Shown here: positions 60,890 through 64,000 of the stretch, in pieces
How positions within the stretch are numbered: position 1 is the first letter of the stretch
How the letters are laid out: every line of letters begins with the position of its first letter
Assembly: GCF_000725545.1 (NCBI RefSeq)
Contig: NZ_JNZP01000012.1
Coordinates: 248,001-312,000, forward strand
Direction: 5' to 3'
Length of the DNA stretch: 64,000 bases
From: Streptomyces exfoliatus
GTDB taxonomy: Bacteria; Actinomycetota; Actinomycetes; Streptomycetales; Streptomycetaceae
Position numbers and translations under genes: made by a program
The notes under the pieces: generated by a model
The model's input: only the letters and a program-made list of their open reading frames with translations
Databases searched by the model: none
Told to the model about the DNA's origin: nothing

Positions 60890-61345
60890 GTGAAAAGAAT
60901 ATTGACCCGTGCCGCGACCGTCTCCGCGGCCGTCGTCACGATGAGCATGGTGCCGCTCGCCGGCACCTCGTTCGCGGCGACCTGCAGCGGTGCGGGCTGC
61001 GACAACCTCGGCCCGAGGGCCACGGGCTGCGAGACGGCGAGCGTCACCACGGTGCGGACCATCGACAACAACAGCCGCAAGGCCGAGCTGCGCTGGTCTG
61101 CGGGATGCAGCGCGGCCTGGGTCCGCGTGACGAACAACTCCTCGAACTCGGTCTTCAACTCGTACGGCTACATCGAGAAGTTCGACTCGGCCGGCAAGCT
61201 GATCCGCTCGCTCAGCGTCCGGGTCCCGGACACCACGGGCGGCTCGGACTGGTCGAACATGCTGGGCGGCGCCAGCTACTACTACCGCGTCTGCATCGCC
61301 TTTGTCGGCGACGAGTACCCGATGAAGTGCAGCACGAAGTTCTGA
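60890..61345 (+). CDS. Secreted DUF2690 protein
   Basis: 151 residues. Signal peptide about 1-29 (ends 'GTSFAAT'), then 'CSGAGCDNLGPRATGCETASVTTVRTIDNNSRKAELRWSAGCSAAWVRVTNNSS' with the paired Cys of DUF2690 and a beta-sheet tail. The family consists of small secreted actinobacterial proteins with unknown role. GTG 60890, seven bases after GGAG. An A/T-rich stretch lies upstream. Confidence 0.85.
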   Translation: MKRILTRAATVSAAVVTMSMVPLAGTSFAATCSGAGCDNLGPRATGCETASVTTVRTIDNNSRKAELRWSAGCSAAWVRVTNNSSNSVFNSYGYIEKFDSAGKLIRSLSVRVPDTTGGSDWSNMLGGASYYYRVCIAFVGDEYPMKCSTKF

Positions 61346-61436
61346 GACGCCGAATCGGGGGACGATGACCCGGACATTTTTCTCTGTTCATCAATTGTCC
61401 CCTAGTTCATGTTTCAGGCGAACCTTAGACCGTGTC

Positions 61437-62254
61437 TCACGTGGTGATCTTGGCGAGCTTCTTGTAGCAGGTCATGGCTGCAGCAAGGCCGAGGAAGGCG
61501 AGGAAGTGACTGCCCTTTCGTTCATAGCGGACGGTCAGGCGGCGGTATCCGAAGAGCCACGAGATCGATCTTTCGATCTTCCATCGGTGTCTCCCAAGAC
61601 GTTCGGAGGACTCCACGCCCGGCCGAGCGATCCGCGGAGTGATGTTGCGTTCACGCAGCCACGCCAGGTTGCCGGCCGAGTGGTAAGCCTTGTCGGCCCG
61701 AACCTTTTCGGGGCGTCGCCGGCGAGGACCGCGGCGCGAGCGGACGGCCGGGATCCCAAGGACGAGCGGGCCAAGCGCTTGGACGTCGTTGACGTTCGCA
61801 GCGGACACCCCGACGACCATGGGCAGCCCCTGCGCGTCGGTCAGAACGTGCAGTTTGCTGCCCGCTTTGCCTCGGTCGACTGGATTTGGCCCCGCCAGCG
61901 AACCCCCCTTTTCGCGCGCACCGAGGCCGCGTCGACGATCACAGAACTCCAGTCGAGTCCGCTGCGGGCTCCGATCTCGTCCAGAATCACGCGGTGCAGG
62001 CTCCGCCATACTCCGGATGCGGTCCAGACGGAGAACCTCCGGTGAGCCGTCGCCGGCGACACTCCGAACGTCGGTGGCAGATACCGCCAGGCGCACCCGC
62101 TGGTCAACACGTACACGACGGCAGTGAACACGGCACGCTGGTCGACCGGCGCGGTGCCACCGCCCTGCGGGCGCGAGCGGAAGGACGGCAGCACCGGCTC
62201 GACCAATGCCCATAGGTCATCCGGCACGAGCCGCTGCGACAGATCCCCACCCAT
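61437..62254 (-). CDS. IS5-family transposase made by programmed frameshift (OrfA-OrfB)
   Basis: The upstream frame (ATG 62254) gives 'PDDLWALVEPVLPSFRSRPQGGGTAPVDQRAVFTAVVYVLTSGCAWRYLPPTFGVSPATAHRRFSVWTASGVW' and 'IVDAASVRAKRG' with the first catalytic Asp. The downstream frame continues 'GGSLAGPNPVDRGKAGSKLHVLTDAQGLPMVVGVSAANVNDV', 'KVRADKAYHSAGNLAWLRERNI' and 'RHRWKIERSISWLFGYRRLTVRYERK' with the remaining Asp and Glu. The switch is at AAAAGGGGGG (61903-61912, minus strand), a classic slippery run. One full protein would be near 270 residues. Confidence 0.9.
61903..61912 (-). promoter_or_regulatory. Slippery sequence for ribosomal frameshifting
   Basis: On the transposase strand the sequence is AAAAGGGGGG. 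The upstream frame runs through it to a stop at 61841, while the other frame carries the conserved OrfB, so a shift here joins them. The same A4-G6 type run is used by related IS5 elements. Confidence 0.8.
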
Positions 62255-62340
62255 GGACGATCATGATGCCGCTGCCAGCCACCCGGCGACGGCCGGTGGA
62301 GCGTTGGGCTGGTTGCCCTCGCCACCTCAGAATGGGCGCA

Positions 62341-62720
62341 TGGCTCCTCTCTCCATCGACCCGCGCTCGCTGAACGCCGACGAGCGCGCAGTGCTTGAAC
62401 ACATCCTGTCGGCGGAGTTCGATGGCGCGTCGCAACTGCGGAATCAGCTGGACCGCACCGAGGTGACCGCTGCCTGGGGACCCGACTCCGTGAGCGTCGA
62501 TCTGCAGGTCCGGGAACCGTGCGAGCATGCGGCGCTGTCGACCGAGCTCGTTCCCGTGGACGCGCACGTCCATGACCCGTCCGGCGCCTACGTCGGCGAG
62601 ATCCTCGTCTGGACGGACCGGGGAGCCACGCTCGCGGCCCTGGAGTTCGCCTGGGTCACCGACGAGATGCCCACGTCTCTCCCGACCGTCATGCACGGCC
62701 GGCTCAGCTGGCCGTCCTGA
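62341..62720 (+). CDS. Passenger gene inside the IS: conserved hypothetical
   Basis: 126 residues: 'SIDPRSLNADERAVLEHILSAEFDGASQLRNQLDRTEVTAAWGPDSVSVDLQVREPCEHAALSTELVPVDAHVHDPSGAYVGEILVWTDRGATLAALEFAWVTDEMPTSLPTVMHGRLSWPS'. A compact alpha/beta domain similar to proteins found singly in other actinobacteria; function unknown. ATG with a normal leader. Divergent from the transposase, inside the IS ends. Confidence 0.75.
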
Positions 62721-62980
62721 CGGCTCCGCCCGCCCTCAGCCCCTATCCCCCGCAGGGGGCGAGATCACCACGTGAGACACGGTCTTAGGGAATGTGCGTT
62801 CATGTCAGCCGCATAGCAGTCCGACATTCCCAGGAAAGCGTCTCCGGCAGGATTCACGCGCCCACTCCTGACGACGCGGACGCCGGAAAACGGCTCTGCT
62901 CACCCGCCCCCGGTCCGCGGCACGCAGAGCTCGCGTCAGCCGGCGAGCACCGGTACCGCGTCCGTTTCGGGGTCGAGGCG

Positions 62981-63901
62981 TCAGGCACGGCCCGAGGGTC
63001 CGGCCCATGAGGCCCGCCGGGTCCGGGTCGCCGTCTCCCGCAGGATCAGTACGGCCGCCGCCGACGCCGAGGGGCCCGAGCTCCGTGTCGCCAGGGACGC
63101 GCCCGCGCGGCGTACCGCGTCGAGGCGGAGGCGCTGGACGCCGACGAGGGCCCGCAGGAAGGGCCGGTACGAAGGGTCCACCACGCCCGCGAGGGGGGCG
63201 GCCGCCGCCAGGTCGGTGGCGGCCCGGTCCGCCTGTTCCCCGACGAGCCGGCCCAGCGCCGCGCCGGGCCGGGTGAGGTCCGCGCCGTGGCGTGCCACCG
63301 CGTCGGCGGGAACGCCAGGCCGGCCCGCGCGCACGTCCTCGGACAGGTCTTCCAGGAAGTCGATGCGCTGCATGGCGCGGATGAGCAGGTGGCAGCCGTT
63401 CGTGAACACCGCCCGCGCCGGCGCGTCCGTGGGCGCGAGGAGACAGGCCGTGAGCATCAGTGCGGGCAGGGAGTACTCCCGTACGTACTGCTCCAGTTCC
63501 TCGTCGTCCGTGATGGTCCGCCACGCGACCTCGCGCGCGCATCCCCGCAGGAACTCGTCCACATGGACGCGCACGTCCGGGTGGCACTCGGCGGTGCGCA
63601 CCAGGCAACGCAGCACGGGAAGTCCGGAGCGGCCCTCGGCGAAGGCCTTCCGCACGAGCCCGTCCCACTCCGCGAGCGCCGTCACCCGTTCGTCCGGCGT
63701 TCCCCGGTCGATCCGGTCGTCGGTGTCGTGCATGAACGCGACGGCGGCCACGACGTGCGGCAGCAGTGCGGCGGGGAGCAGCAGCCGCGCGGCCGCGTAT
63801 TCGGCGGTCCTGTACCTCCGCACGGCCCGCCGCTGCCTTGTGTAGTCCTGCCGCAGCCGCGGCTCTCCGACCCCGGCCCGGTCGAGGGTCCGCTTCCACA
63901 T
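62981..63901 (-). CDS. Squalene/phytoene synthase-like protein
   Basis: 306 residues. The trans-prenyltransferase motif 'AFMHDTDDRIDRG' (about 57-67) and the second Asp-rich segment 'AMQRIDFLEDLSEDVRAGRPGVP' (about 177-198) fit the squalene/phytoene synthase fold (DxxxD ... DxxxD). Preceded by 'YTRQRRAVRRYRTAEYAAARLLLPAALLPHVVAAVAFMHDTDD'. Head-to-head or head-to-tail prenyl transfer cannot be told. ATG 63901. Only partial neighbours are visible; nothing is seen in 63902-64000. Confidence 0.8.
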   Translation of the reverse strand: MWKRTLDRAGVGEPRLRQDYTRQRRAVRRYRTAEYAAARLLLPAALLPHVVAAVAFMHDTDDRIDRGTPDERVTALAEWDGLVRKAFAEGRSGLPVLRCLVRTAECHPDVRVHVDEFLRGCAREVAWRTITDDEELEQYVREYSLPALMLTACLLAPTDAPARAVFTNGCHLLIRAMQRIDFLEDLSEDVRAGRPGVPADAVARHGADLTRPGAALGRLVGEQADRAATDLAAAAPLAGVVDPSYRPFLRALVGVQRLRLDAVRRAGASLATRSSGPSASAAAVLILRETATRTRRASWAGPSGRA

Positions 63902-64000
63902 GCCGGTCTCCTGTCGTCGTCGGCTGCGAGCTTACGGGCGCTGGGGCAGGAGATCCGGACGAGCCCCCGCCATCCTGTCTGGCCGGCCCGAAACAGACCC

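Larger units (their letters stand above)
61428..62784. mobile_element. IS5-family insertion sequence with passenger gene
   Basis: Bounded by perfect 23-bp inverted repeats at 61428-61450 and 62762-62784 (GACCGTGTCTC outer ends). Flanks read TTA on both sides (61425-61427 and 62785-62787), with C and G also matching (CTTAG), consistent with a 3- to 5-bp target duplication. The transposase occupies only 61437-62254; a separate gene on the opposite strand (62341-62720) fills the rest. The element is thus about 1.36 kb, longer than the ~0.85 kb expected for a transposase of this size. Confidence 0.85.

Overview
The window is a very GC-rich actinobacterial chromosome segment, almost certainly from a Streptomyces. 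Evidence for this is the strong G/C bias at third codon positions, frequent GTG/TTG starts, GTGA/ATGA overlaps inside operons, a gluABCD-type amino-acid importer, two LacI regulators beside a sugar importer that lacks its own ATPase, and many Streptomyces-type conserved hypotheticals. It reads as a linked series of metabolic loci, followed by a stretch of decayed genes and insertion-sequence remnants, then a polyglutamate-type envelope operon.

Region 1 (1-12.5 kb). A membrane-anchored molybdopterin oxidoreductase (5'-complete, cut by the window edge) is followed by a gluABCD operon on the minus strand. Then come a stand-alone cyclic-nucleotide-binding protein, a fused carboxyltransferase, a TrmO-like protein next to a heptanucleotide tandem repeat, a TPR protein, a secreted GH8 glycosidase with a near-perfect operator palindrome, and an AI-2E transporter.

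Region 2 (12.7-28 kb). A YbdK-type carboxylate-amine ligase and a truncated SDR pseudogene precede a mannan-utilisation locus. It comprises a secreted GH5 mannanase with two CBM10-like modules, a LacI regulator, an ABC sugar importer (binding protein plus two permeases, with a strong stem-loop between), a divergent GH2 beta-mannosidase, a second LacI regulator, mannose-6-phosphate isomerase and a ROK sugar kinase. A GACAACGTTGTC-type palindrome recurs at four places in this locus, two of them inside coding sequence. A second motif related to TGAACCGGT flanks the divergent importer/mannosidase promoter region. The inferred flow is: extracellular mannan to oligomannosides, import, hydrolysis to mannose, phosphorylation, and isomerisation to fructose-6-P.

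Region 3 (28-49.8 kb). Mostly small or accessory genes: VOC protein, ANTAR-like protein, DUF3291, SufR-like regulator, repeat protein, XRE-cupin regulator divergent from an MFS exporter, quinone oxidoreductase, nicotinate phosphoribosyltransferase, SMI1/KNR4 protein, and a methyltransferase-Nudix fusion. They are interleaved with broken genes: an S24/LexA-like small protein, IS630 and IS481 transposases, and a zinc alcohol dehydrogenase.

Region 4 (49.8-57.6 kb). A poly-gamma-glutamate-type operon: CapA lipoprotein, a large membrane protein with two sensor-TM-HAMP units and no output domain, CapB/PgsB ligase, CapC/PgsC, and a membrane-anchored NlpC/P60 hydrolase. A putative zinc-hydrolase lipoprotein is transcribed divergently from a start codon that nearly coincides with that of CapA. 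This is the most system-like candidate in the window.

Region 5 (57.6-64 kb). A DinB-like protein and a PfkB kinase each follow a copy of the same 22-bp operator-like motif. The kinase is followed by a sugar-nucleotide reductase gene broken by a 34-bp tandem duplication. Then come a DUF2690 secreted protein, an intact-looking IS5-family element with 23-bp perfect inverted repeats that enclose an unrelated passenger gene, and a squalene/phytoene-synthase-like protein.
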